Origin: Gonapodya sp. JEL0774
Lineage: Eukaryota; Monoblepharomycota; Monoblepharidomycetes; Monoblepharidales; Gonapodyaceae
NCBI GenBank assembly: GCA_027604505.1
Contig: JADIIX010000011.1
Span: 62,001 to 126,000 of the forward strand
Length of the DNA: 64,000 bases
Direction: 5' to 3'
This document shows positions 35,611-48,825 of this stretch, one piece after another. The notes under the pieces are model-generated. The model ran no database searches and was not told the DNA's origin. It was given only the letters and a program-made list of their open reading frames with translations. Each line of letters starts with the position of its first letter. Position 1 is the stretch's first letter. The translations under genes were made by a program, and so were the position numbers.

Positions 35611-38600
35611 GGGGACTGGGGTTGAGATGGTAACGCGAAATAGAGAGCAGGTTCGGCTTTTGTCTTGCGCCTTCGATCGAGGGGAAACTTGCGAGTCGGG
35701 ACGTTTTTATGGACTCATTTTTCAGTCAAGTTTACCCAAGCAGTCCGCCGACCGCGGCCACGGCACGGCCTGGTACGGCGGCTGCCGGGTGCCGGCCTTG
35801 GCGATGTAATGATTACCCGGACACGCGTCGAGTTCTCTGCGCAAGATCGGAACAAAGAAGGAGCCCCTTTGGAGGCAAAAAATGACCGGACGAATTATTT
35901 TGTGACAGAATGGGGGATTTTGTTTTCGTCGGGGGAACATGAAATCTGTCGGGTCTGCGTGACGCGTCAGGTATGTCCACTGTCGACCGCCAGGCCGGGT
36001 ATGACAAAGCAGACAATAAAAAATGCACACATATATGATTTCATATAAAAGGAACGCAGGATACACATCACAGAGCCCACGGGAAAGGGAACTTGGGCGG
36101 TATCGGGTGTTGAAAGAGAATCAAGATGACGCAACCGACACGCAGAAGGATTGGGTGTCTCGTGTCTGAACTAGCCGAACGTAGGGAGACGCTTGACTAG
36201 CGTACTACTGCTGTTGTAGTCGTTTCTGATCGGTTTATAGGGCACAAAAGTTACAGTTCAAACATAACAGGCAAGACAGACGACGGGTTCGTCTGGGGCG
36301 GGTCCCTTGAGCGTTCTCAATCTTGGTACTGTTGATGCAGAAGGTGTTAGCTCTACTTCTCTTGTCTGATCCGTTTCTTTTCGTCGGTTTTTCCGTATTC
36401 GATTTTCGATATCTCAATACAACACAGTCACAACTCGTCATCCCAACTCAGCCCATCATGACTCATTCTGTAAAATGCTATCGCATATGCTCGACAAAGT
36501 CTCTCAGTGGCATTCAAAATTGTCCTCATGTTCTCTCTCTCCCGATAATAATGTCCATGTCAAGTATGTGTCTCGACCAGCAAGTCCCTGGTCGGACCCT
36601 TCATCCTAAGGAGTGTCATGTTGTGATAAAATCCCAACATTAGCCATGACAGCGGGGGATGGTTGTGTCTGCCGGCGCACCTGTCACTGTTGTCTTGGTG
36701 TTTGTCTGCCGTCCGCGTGGCAGTGCCGAGTGCGGGGTGCTCACAAGTTACACATGTTTTCTTTCCAAAATCAAACACACCAACCGCTGAAAAAGCGCAC
36801 GTATCGTAGCTTCACTATAATTCCGTGAGGTTGTTATAGGCAAAATAATCTCCAAAATATTTCTACGTATCATTCTGGTATTGCGCGTCTTCAAAGATGT
36901 CAGCGGAGATCCAGATCAACTCTGACCCGCCCCGGGGGCAGACGAAGTCAGGAAGAGAGTTCATCGGATGTGGTCAAGCAGAGAGCTCATCGCAAAAGTA
37001 AAGTTGTCCACCTTCTGGGCAACAGTGCCGCCTTTCCTCAGTCTTGCTTTTGCCTCGTCCACGAGAACGACGGCAGTCATCGCAGTGGGCGTTGTCTTGC
37101 TCACAGATGCGAGATTCTGAGTGGTGGTCTTCGAGTTCTTGCTCTTGGCCCCAAGATAGATTGTTGAACTCCACGTTTGAGAAATGAAGATCTTGCATGG
37201 ATGATGTCCTCGGTTGTTTGAGCTCTCTTGGACCCCCCCTTCCACCTTCCTCCGCAGGCCTCTTGTGCCAAAGTATGTGAATAGTTTACATCAGTAGTAT
37301 GCAAATCACACTTTTTGCTGGCAGAATGGTTTTGCTCACAATTCAGGGATCTGCCTCCCCTCATCAACGAGGAAGAAGGCGTAAGTCCCGCAACGGACGT
37401 TGACCTTTGAGCGTACTAACCCCTTTGGCGCCAAAATCTGACACCGTTGCGGAAGCAGAACTCACCCGACCACAGAAGACGTCCCAAGTGTGTCGCACCC
37501 ACGACATCCTGTTGTTACAAGTTGACTGACTGACCGTGACCAGGTCTTGCCAAATGGGTCCGTTTATTTTATATCCCCCTCCATGACCGGTCAGTTTTCG
37601 GCCTTTAACCACTAGTCCTGGTTTCGAGTAGTGGGCTTGTCATCGATCAAAGGAGCGGGTAGAGTACACAACAGATGCTTGAGCACAAGGCGCACGCAGC
37701 CACGGCAGAAGTGAGAGGGAGAGACAGTGACATTCAAGAACGATTCCTATGCATTGTGTGAATGTGTGCTACATGCGGGTACGACGCGGTTCTCCCAAGC
37801 TGTGCAGCTGTATGTCCCGCCATCGGCAATCGACTCTCTCCCTCCAAGCCGCAGCCAGTACTGTGCGGTGGAGAAGAACACTCAAGGGAATAAAGCCGGG
37901 TACCCAACCAGACGGGCCCAGCCAGGAGTGTGTTCTGAGTTCCGGATGGAAAAGACGGGGATGAGAGAAGGACCCCAGGTGTGGAGTGGTTGCACTCGAA
38001 CGGTTAGTTGGAACTTACGGCGGCTAAACCCAACAACCCCTCATACATATATAATGGAATCAAAACGCGACTCCCCACTTTTTGGATTTGCAATGCAACG
38101 CAGGATGCATTTTTTTTTCTTTTGGACTGGGTGTCCCTCCTCCCTCCTTTTGATCCCCAACCCCCGTCCGTTCTTTTTTAGACTCACTCTTGGAACCAAC
38201 ACTTTCTGGGCCGACAAAAGGAGAATGGGCTGGAAAAACGAACCGAGTCGCGGTACAAAATAGAACGAGCGAAGGATTGCCGGTGGAGTGGACTGCAAAA
38301 CAGGTGAGTCCAAAACCTCAAATCAACTTCAGTCTTTTGTTGCATATTATTAATAGTGGTCATTCCGTCCGTTTCAGGGACACCAGTCATTGGTTCCCAT
38401 CAATCGCCACGTTATCCGATTTGAATGAAAATTGAATGAAAGCGAGGATACATGTCTGTTTTTGGACTCGATCTCTCCCCTCTCTCCCTTGTCCCATTCC
38501 CCCGCCTCCCGTCGTTGGACTTGGCACACACTTGGAACTTTAACTTTGGTTCTTTGTACTCTGAGGTTTGAGAGGTGAATTGGTGCACGTGGACAGGCAG

Positions 38601-39188
38601 GCGCATATGTACATATGTAATACAGAAACTATATATTAGCGTGTAAACATGACCACTTTAGTGAGCGCCCCGAGTAGCTATTGAACACGAAATCATACCA
38701 AAAGCCTTTTGAAACGCCTCTGTATCATTAGGGTATGTATATATTCAACGAGCAGGGTTGACGTAGTGCAGTCCGAATTGGGGGAGGGGGGTGGGGTGAC
38801 CACAGCACAGGAGTTGGAAAGGCGCCCGACGGAACTAAGGAGACAACCATCCATCCATCCAAGACAAGGTGGGTAGGGGACAGGGAGACAGGAAGAGCGA
38901 GCGAGCATGAGACAGACAGACACCGCACAAAATATTGGACGCACTGGGCGACTGGGCGACTTTGTGTGGATGGACGCGACTGCCCTCCCCGATACCCCCG
39001 ATCAACACCCCATTCCCCCATTCCCCCCATTGACCGCCCTTCCCCTCCTATTCCCCCTATCACCCACTAATTCCCCATTGCCCCCTTTGCCCCCCATTCC
39101 CCCTATGACCCCCTATAACCCATATAACCCCCAATGACCCCCCCTTCCCACTCCCAGCCAACCCCCCCCTCTTTCTCCCCTTACAATC
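35611..39188. other. 3.6-kb gene-poor stretch
   Basis: The longest gap in the window. Open frames here are short, disagree with any family and have no splice-consistent partners. The best candidate is a 94-codon minus-strand frame ending at 36961 (VLVDEAKARLRKGGTVAQ), which I do not support as a gene. Contents seen: a T/C-rich block near 38105-38185, and a long C-rich tract at 38985-39170 leading to RPS20. No tRNA or transposon signature was found. Confidence 0.45.
38985..39175 (+). promoter_or_regulatory. C-rich tract upstream of RPS20
   Basis: About 190 nt made of runs of 4-7 C separated by ATT, TAT, ATG or AAT (CCCCATTCCCCCATTCCCCCCATTGACC and similar, in short segments). It ends just before the ATG at 39189. 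It probably covers the promoter and 5' leader. Pyrimidine leaders are common in ribosomal protein genes, but this tract is unusually long. Confidence 0.5.
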
Positions 39189-40771
<1,583 letters not shown>

Positions 40772-42277
40772 ACGCGAAGGGTCGTGGAGGCGTGTAGGGC
40801 GTTGTGGCGTGAGAGGTTGTTGAGCATCGAGGAAAACATCTAATTTCCGGATTGGTTTTTTTTTTTGGCGGGTTGGGGTGGAATGTGGCGACCCAGGCGT
40901 GGGCATGGACCGCGACTCCCGTGCGTGGGCCTCGGGCCCCGTTTGGGAGTTTGCTGCTATCGTCTGGCGGTATGGCGGTCTGGTCTGGTCTGTGTGTGTA
41001 GGAGCCCTAGTGTGCCCCTTGTTGTGTGTCCTGTGTGGACAGTGGTTGGCAAATACGATTTGCAGCGCATCTATCTGTAACGAAGACATGTGCACAGCCT
41101 GTGGTCGTCGGGAGGACCGTTATGGAACACTGCCAAGTCGTAGTTGTGAAGATTCTCTTGGTATGTACATGACCACCTGAACCCCGCCCACCCCCCCCAC
41201 CCTGGGCCCGCCCAAAGAGCGGCCACCCGCAAAACACCCACACTACCCCACTTTACCAAAATCCTTGTTCATATATATATATATGCATGAGTTTTATATT
41301 AAGTTTTCTTTTCCAGCTTATTCAGTTGCTTCCGCGCCCTCACACTTGGCCTTGTTTACACGCGACAAATGGTTATGTTGGGAGAGGTTTCTCCCTCGGG
41401 GGTTTCCTGAACCGACACACGGCTCGAGCTCAGCTCAAATAATCTCACGAAAAGAAAAAGCATATATGGATGGAAGGGGGGGGGGATATTTTCTGACATT
41501 GCCAGGGGTTTGGGGTTTGTCAACGTCATCACGTACAGAGAGCCCTGTTCACTGGGCTCCACAACCTCCATCACACCCACACCACACCCACACGGAAACG
41601 ACAGCCCTTCACGCTTTCCAACAACGGTTACAAGGTCTTCCCTCACAGACTTCCAAGTCCAAATAATTCGAAATGGTTTCCACACATACGAGCCACGCGC
41701 TTGTTTGCCGAATCTTGAAAAATGGTCGGTCACTTATTTGGGTCCAGAGTGCATCAACCCCCAGGCAGGGCAAGTCCAGAGTGCATCGACCCCCCAGGCA
41801 GGGCATTTCATGCGAAACAACAGCCACGCCACCCTTTTCCAATCACGATGATTCTCAGTGTCCAAATGTACACTGAAAACACCACCCCACAACAACGACC
41901 CCAGTCCAGAATCCGAACCAACCGTCCCCCATTCACTCATTTCCACCAAATGCCAAATGCCAATTTCTTCCAACACCCCATTTCCAAGTCACACATACAC
42001 ACACAAGTGTCCAACGTCCAAATTCACTCGCTTGTTTGCTTCGCTTTTGCTCAGATTGCTGCTGCTGACATAATTTGTTGGAGTTTGCAATATCGCTGGG
42101 GTATACCACGCATTGGTCGCCTGTGTCGCCCGCCTGCACTTTCTGGCTCACCATCTCCTACCTTCCTCACTGGTCCAGACATTTCATTGCCACCGTTCGC
42201 GGTCCATCTACTAGACCCACCACTCTTGACGTACCTCACACCACGCCCCACGTGACGCCCACAACCCCCTCCCACTC
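40772..42277. other. 1.5-kb convergent intergenic stretch
   Basis: Between the RPS20 stop and the forkhead stop. No gene is supported. It contains an AT dinucleotide run at about 41270-41283 and a 31-nt direct repeat at 41742-41805. From about 41830 on it is C/A-rich and repetitive. Confidence 0.45.
41742..41805 (+). repeat. Tandem duplication of a 31-32 nt unit
   Basis: Copy 1 spans 41742-41772 and copy 2 spans 41774-41805. Both begin GTCCAGAGTGCATC and end CCCCAGGCAGGGCA. They differ by one substitution and one extra C. Confidence 0.85.
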
Positions 42278-45200
42278 TCAATTCATCATATCCACATCCA
42301 CCCAGTCCCCAAATCCCACACTTGGTTGCATCTCACCCAACCCGTCCTCACCGCCCACCCCTACTCCAAACATCGTCCCGTCGCTCTCGCCATCCGCGTC
42401 TCCGTCCGCATCTCCATCTCTTCCCGAACCTCCCACACCTCCTACTGTCGTCGCCCCGGGAACAAAAGGACTCGACCCGTACGGACTCCCCGACCGTGAC
42501 TCAGGGAACGCGGGTAGGTAGGAGAGATGACCGTCAACGTGTTCCAACGGGTTGATGCTCAACCCTAAACCGAGTCCCGTAGGTTTGAGCGCCGGGCGGA
42601 ACCCGGACCCGAGGCTCCCGGCTCCTTGGCGGGCCGCAAGACGTCCGGTGATGGAGGACGAGGCCGATGCGGACGACGACGCGGTTTGAGAGGAGTGGAG
42701 ATATGAGTAGGAGTCTAGGTCCGTGTCATATCCAGTGTGATCGTGAGAGAGGTCGTGGGAGCGCTCACTGCCGTGAGACTGGTTGAGGGACATGGAGATA
42801 TCATGGGAAAGGTCGTAGGCGTGCGCGTGGTTTGCCATGGCGAGGGGGGGAAGCATCGCCGAGTGGTCCAGTTGGCTACTCGATTGGCTGAGCCGAGACC
42901 GAGTTATGAAATTTGAGTTTCCGTGGACAGATTGGCTGGCAGTCCCTCCTGAAACAGGGGAACGCCCGTCACCCGAATTTCCACCAGCACTCTCGATTCC
43001 ATCTCCCAAAATAGTATCTGACGGTGAATGAACAATATGTCTCTTCTTTTCCACAAGCGGAACAATCAAATACTGGGATCCCGCTGGTGGAGGTGGCACC
43101 CGAAGATTCGGTATGGCGGATGCCTGCGGTGTAAGCATACTCATAACTGGATCCATTTGATGGTCACGGTCATGAATTCGGTCGTGATAACCGAAATCGT
43201 CGTCTTCAGAGAGTGACATGTTGGAATAGCGGCGAGGGACTGATGCGGACGGCGCAGTGGAGTTGGTCACGGTGTCACTCATGATAATCGAAGGAACGCG
43301 GTGAAGAGAAGGATCCGCAGGGGGCCAGGAACCGGTTGGGGTGAAGCCTGGCCAGGAAGGGGGTGTTGCGTTGGAAACATGCCAGCCTGCACTTCCCACC
43401 GGATGCCAACCGCCATTTCCGATCCCGTTCACATTATCAGTGCCATTCGAGAACCCCGCACCGACCATTCCACCGAAACCACCCTTTCCAGTCTTATGGT
43501 CGCCGCCGTCCTCATTGTCTGAATCACTGTCGCTCTCACTCTCCTCGGTTTCCGAATATGTCGAGCTCGTACCGCAATCCAGGTCCATCCTGCTCTTCAG
43601 CTGATACGTAGGCATGGACGCCATCGCAGCTCCAAGAAGTACCGACCCGCGGCGCGTGTAGATATCTGACGAGGACGGTGGGTCCACATCTTCTGCACCC
43701 GACGCAGGGGGAGACTCGGACGAAGCAGAACGGGAGCCACGAACAGACGGGTTACGCGAGGAAAAAGATGATAGTGCGGCCAGAGCGCCAGCGGAGGATG
43801 AGTGTGGAAGAGAAGAGGATTCGTGGTGGCGCTCAGAACCGACAATACTGCTGGAGGATCGTGCGCGAGTTGGTCCGACGATTTTCCGCTTCGCGTTTCG
43901 CGAGTTGTGAGATGCGTGTGTGGTGGATGTGGGGATTGCGCCTGTGCTTTCGCGGCGGCGGTGCGCTGAGGGGTGGGAGTGATTCGAGCGTGCACTAGAG
44001 ACCGGAGTTTGTTTGGAGGTGGTCCACAGAGAGCCTTTGCCTGTTCATAGAGGTAGTGGAAGACGGGGAGATATGAGAAAAGGTTTCACTTGATTGAAAA
44101 GTGAAGAGTGATTGTGTTCGTTTGGTACCTGGTCGATCCTCTGGTCTGGGAACTTTCACAAACACATTGTTCACAGACAAATTGTGACGTATCGAGTTCT
44201 TGGAGAGATTGATTTCCCGCAAAAGGTATGATTGAATGCTGGCCAATTCGGGACAAAATTGCCTATGACTCACTTGCCAAGCAGTGTCGGAGCTCTTGAA
44301 GTACGGGTAACTCCGTTTTATAGACTCGTAGATCTCCTGCAAACTCAGTAGACCTGTTTCTGACCCGTGGATAGCTTCAGATATGAGTTCGGCGTATGAC
44401 AGCGATGGCCTGACCAATACTCCGTTTCCCGCTTTAGTGGATCCTGTGGACACCCTCCTTGCATGACCAGCACCAGCAGGTGCGCCACGAAAAAAAGAAG
44501 GCTTGTCAGAGGTTGGTGATGTGTGACCAGGTTTACCGGATGAGCTGGCCCCATGCGATAAAATTGCGCCTCCGGTGCTGTGACGCTTTGTGGGTCGTTT
44601 GAAAGGAGGTACCGTGGTGAGAGCGTTCGGTGAGGGGGGAACAGAGGACGGGGGTGAGATCGTGAGCGGTGGGGAGGGTGCAGCGAGGGGTGGTTTGCCC
44701 GTTGGACCTTTGAATGGGGAGTAACGAGAGGACGAAGAGCCCGCGCTCGCTCGAGAGTCGAGTGCCGACAGTTCGCGATGTAGTCTGGCACTAGCTGGGC
44801 GTTCCTCTGGAGATCTGAGGGCGGTTGGAGAGAGGACAGATGGTGCCATTGCTCCTGGAGGTTTGATGACCAGTTTCGCGATGCGCGGTTTTGGTGCGAA
44901 AGTCTCCAAATGTTGGATCACTTCCGAACCAACCAAGGAACCCTCCGCGTTACCGTCAATAGTGATTGAATGCGCGGAAAGGATCCCATCCATTGTGATT
45001 GAATCTTTTACCGTGAATGGATTGTGGAGGTGAACTGAGGGAAGTGATCCCGTCCGGGAATGGCCAGCCCTGCGGGCCATCACAGGATGCACCCTTAGAC
45101 CACGGCGCCGATTCGACGTTCCCGACGGCGAATCAGAAAGGGCATCAGGAGTTTCTGGCCGAGACAGACCCGGGCTTGGAGTCTTTGTGGGATATACGGG

Positions 45201-45347
45201 GCTCTGGGCGAGCATTGAAAGAATGTCCGGGGAAAGGGGGCTTTGGAAGCAGGCGGCAAAAACGGGGGCAGGGTGGGATGCGGACAGCCTGACTGGGGCG
45301 GATGCAGGCGAATGAGTGTGAAAGCAGATGCGAGGAAAGTCGGGCAA
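42278..45347 (-). CDS. Forkhead transcription factor
   Basis: A 968-aa protein from three exons: 44274-45347, 44129-44198 and 42278-44040, with all phases consistent. The forkhead DNA-binding domain lies near residues 325-410: PSLSYAELISEAI, SLQEIYESIKRSYPYFKSS, then the recognition helix NSIRHNLSVNNVFVKVPR (assembled across the 75-nt intron 44199-44273) and GKGSLWTT (across the second intron). The flanks are long Ser/Pro-rich disordered regions with many SP/TP sites, and near the C-terminus short histidine- and serine-rich runs. Fungal forkhead proteins control mitotic or developmental gene programmes, but the subfamily is not resolved. No FHA domain is seen. The start at 45347 is the longest in-frame choice; a downstream Met is possible. 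Confidence 0.9.
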
Positions 45348-45738
45348 ATTTGATGTGGGGAAGGGCGACCGTGGTTGGAGGAAGAAGCACGAAGAGGGAG
45401 GGGTGCATTAACGTTCTGTGACTGCCCGTGCGTGCGATCACCCAAGTTGCCCAGACCCCTGAAAATTCCCGCCATAGAGGAACATAAAGGTACTTTAATT
45501 TTATACGGACAATATGCAATTGTTGTGGATGCTGATCTCAAGGCGTCCCTTATTCTTTGGCACCCGGCAACGCTGCAATGGGGCCTGCTGTCGTTCGTTG
45601 GCGTCTTTAATTTACGTACATGTTTTAAGCACAAGAATAGGCGCTAACAGTTCAACAAGACTCATCGACTCTCAGCGTTTCAGACCGCTCCTCTCGGTTT
45701 TCCCCACAGCAAACATCCAAACACACCATTCAAACAAA
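45348..45738. promoter_or_regulatory. Divergent upstream region, forkhead and PRCC-like genes
   Basis: 391 nt between two divergent start codons. No gene or named element is recognised. Confidence 0.35.
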
Positions 45739-47205
45739 ATGGCTCTCCCTCTCGCAAACTATGGTTCTGATTCTGAAGATGGTGACGAGGAAACTTCCAC
45801 AATAACTCTTCCCCCTTTCTCTTCCACCGCCAACCCCTCCTCCACTTCCGCCGAACTTGCAAAAGCATCCGAAACGAACGCCAAGAAACGCTCCCGCCCT
45901 GGCCTCTCATTCGAGGAATCCCTCGCCCGTCTCACAAAGCGTCAAGCGGTATCAGTGACTGACCATGATGATGATTCGCGACCAGTGATTGGATCTGGGG
46001 TCGTGAATCCTGGAGCAGGATCGGTGACTGGACGGACGTCAGGCTTGTTCGCTTTCTTGCCGCCTCCTACCAACAAAAAGTCGTCAGTAGGATCAGTATC
46101 CAATGGGTTGGGCGCGGGCGCGAGAGGGCTGTTTTCGGCAGGTCTGCCTCCACCAAGCACGATACCTTCCTCCGACGCCTCGGAGAGTCTTATGGGTGGG
46201 GTAACAGCAGCTTCGGCAACGACAACCACGATGCTGGTTCCTACGCGAGTGGCGAGACAGTCGGCAGGGAAATCCGGTGGTGTAGGCGCACTGCCTAATG
46301 GAAAGAACCCTGAAAAGGATGAACTTGAGTCCGACATGTTCTTCAGCTTTGGTGGGCTCTTTTTCAAATCTTTACATATTCTTCACATTGAATTCACACG
46401 AGTGTGCAGCAACCCCTGACATCTCGTCTGAGCAATACTCTTCCTTCGATGACTTGGAGACCAGTACCACAACCACCACTCTCCGCTTCCCTCCCCGCGC
46501 TTCAACCCGTCCGGACGTGGACGAACACTTATCGTCGATTGCTTCTCATAATGATAGCCTTCCACAGGCTCCGTCGTTACCGCAAGAGTATACCGCAGTG
46601 GAAAGCTACGAGGACTTTTATGCAGCCAATCAGGTAGAAGATATGGATGCTTTGCCGGAGGGTGTGGATAGAGACAAGGTGAATTCCTGCTCTTTCTTTT
46701 CCGAATTGCAATACTATTCAACAAGAATTCAATGATTCGCACACTTGCTCGGACTGGCTCCCACGGCCTCACTACCTTGGTTTCAGTTTGCACGAATGCA
46801 AGGCAAGCGGAACGCCGCTCTTGAACGTGGCTCGGTGCAGTTTGCGGAGGTGAGCCTGGCCGACCAGGCGAATAAGGAACAGTGGACGGCGCTACGTGCA
46901 AAGGAGCAAAGCGAATCTGCTGGCAAGACGGATATGTCAAAGTTCCAGGTGTGTTGATTTGTGCGGGTTTCGAAACCTGGGGACGCAGACTGACGTGAAG
47001 TGACATCACATGGTATCTTTATTCTGGCGGTATGTACTCCCTTAATTTAACGACTCAGCATCTGGCTCCGTCTACCGTCGCCAAGAAGAAGCATAACATC
47101 CGAGCCTTAGCGTACGAGGCCAAACTGAATGCCGATGATTTGGCTGCAAAAGCGGCACATAGGAGGGCAAGTATGAAGAGCAGTAAGCAAAAGTACGGGT
47201 TCTAG
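45739..47205 (+). CDS. PRCC-like splicing-associated nuclear protein
   Basis: A 396-aa protein in four exons: 45739-46351, 46410-46678, 46787-46948 and 47059-47205. The N-terminus MALPLANYGSDSEDGDEE is typical of PRCC-family proteins, followed by a Ser/Pro/Gly-rich disordered half with repeated LPPP motifs. The conserved C-terminal region includes KKKHNIRALAYEAKLNADD and ends SKQKYGF, the diagnostic PRCC tail. Human PRCC is a nuclear protein linked to pre-mRNA splicing. A neighbour (SNRNP27, convergent, 224 nt between stops) is also a splicing factor, which may be chance. Phases all agree. Confidence 0.85.
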
Positions 47206-47429
47206 ATCGTTGCATCTCTCAGGTTCATGGTGCAGCAGCGCGTCGTTACCGATGCGCCAGATCCCGGAGCGGTTTTGTGCTGAAGGAGGGGCTGCGTAAT
47301 TACTCAAGATTACTCCCGTGTGCCGAGTACAACGTTTGTATGGTCACGTTCACATTTGACACACTACCGGAATATAATTCAAAGATCAGTCTTCCTTTGT
47401 GCCCTCGAACCCGACGTTTCCCATCACGC

Positions 47430-48685
47430 CTATTTTACAGGATCTAATGGCTTGTTGAATCCTCCCTTCCTATTCATGTATTGTCTGTACGTGCGCTGCC
47501 GCTTGATGTGCACTTCTGAGTAGTCGGTGCCTGGGACTTTCTTACCCTGCGGTGTGATGTATGTAAGAAAAGGGAGGCAACAGCGAAAGGTTCAAAGTTA
47601 CAGAGTGCAGAGAAGCTGCGCACCACAGGGACCCATATGCCGCTGTCTCAGTAATGCCCATGTAGAGCCAGGACTCACGCCGAGCATACCAAATTTCCCA
47701 TCCTGATTGACTGCATACCCAAAGCCTGCAGCACCAAGGTGTCGTCACCAAGATCATGCTACCACCACAGACCCCACCGAAAACATCTGCCATCCCGACC
47801 CGAAACCTGAACCACAACCGTTCACATCTGCTCAAAGTCCATACACACCCACCTTGGTGGATGAGAACCCTCCAAATCCCATTAGCTTCATCATCGCCTC
47901 TTCCGAATCGTCAGCTTCGAGTTCCATTCCGTCCACATCCTCCTCGTCCGTTTCTCGACCCTTTCCATTGGATGGAGCAGCGGAACCACCACGAGAACGA
48001 TCTCGGTCCGTATAGGGGCGGGAGGAGCGGGAAGTGTCAGTTCCAGCTCGAGGTGGTGAGCGACGGCGATCGCGATCGCGGTCTCGGTCTCGGTTGTCAC
48101 GGGTTTCTCGTGAGTCTTCACGCCAATCGCGGTCGCGGGCGACGTCAGAGCGAGCAGCGGTGGAGGAGTTGGGACGGTTCCCATCACGACGGTCATCACG
48201 GCGGTCTTTAACTTCATCGCGGCGGTCCCGTGGGTCGTCACGGCGGTCGCGCGTATCTTCACGCCTGTCTCGGTCGCGATCTGTTCGTGGTTTTTCTGAA
48301 AGGGGACGAACCCTGTCCTTGTCTCGGTCACCTCTGTCGCTTCTATCACCCCTGTCACTCCTTTCTCTGTCCTTGTCCCTGTCGCTACGGTCTCTATCGC
48401 TCCGTCTGTCTTTGTCCTTGTCTCTATCCGCCCGTGAATCCCGTCCACTTCCACGATCTCGCTCCTTATCTCGGTCCCGATCCGCAGGCCGCCTGTCGCG
48501 GTCATAATGGTCGTCTTTCATTGGAATGCGATTATTATTTTATAATGCAAAGTGTGAGAAGAGGATAAGTTCGATTATTGGAAGACTGCGGATGAAACCA
48601 TCAACTCACCTCGCTTTGTCCTCGACGAATCTGGGCTCCTACTCCTCGATTTCCGGTCTCTCTTTCGGTCGTCACGCGCACTCAT
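47430..48685 (-). CDS. U4/U6.U5 tri-snRNP 27K protein
   Basis: A 284-aa spliceosomal protein (SNRNP27 family) in three exons: 48610-48685, 47853-48514 and 47430-47546. The N-terminal two thirds are an RD/RE/RS-dipeptide region. The conserved C-terminal domain is EEAMMKLMGFGGFSSTK, then, across a 306-nt intron, GKKVPGTDYSEVHIKRQRT and YRQYMNRKGGFNKPLD, which matches the family exactly at STK-GKKV. This protein joins the tri-snRNP before spliceosome activation and influences 5' splice-site handover (family knowledge). The intron contains a possible in-frame cassette (see findings). The start lies 140 nt from the divergent COG1 start. Confidence 0.92.
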
Positions 48686-48825
48686 TGTGGAAGCGCAGCT
48701 GCCGGGTTACTATTTATTAATCTGGTGGTGCAAGTAACAGTGCAAATGTGTAAGTGCCCGCCACCTGATCACAGCTGCCGATACATACCATTATCGAATC
48801 TGCAAAAACATAAGCCAGGGATTCG
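48686..48825. promoter_or_regulatory. 140-nt bidirectional promoter, SNRNP27 and COG1
   Basis: Only 140 nt separate two divergent start codons, so the core promoters must be close or shared. The end near SNRNP27 is AT-rich (TACTATTTATTAATC). Confidence 0.45.

Noticed and set aside
36961-37245. Minus-strand 94-codon frame (VLVDEAKARLRKGGTVAQ near its middle)
   Set aside because: It looks slightly protein-like, but there is no family match, no splice-consistent partner exon and no clear start context.
37727-38263. Plus-strand 178-codon frame
   Set aside because: Contains homopolymer runs (FFFF) from a T-rich tract and no conserved segment.
48034-48507. Open frame of 157 codons rich in Ser-Arg, plus strand
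   Set aside because: It is the antisense of the RD/RE repeat of SNRNP27; reversed Arg/Asp codons give Ser/Arg runs.
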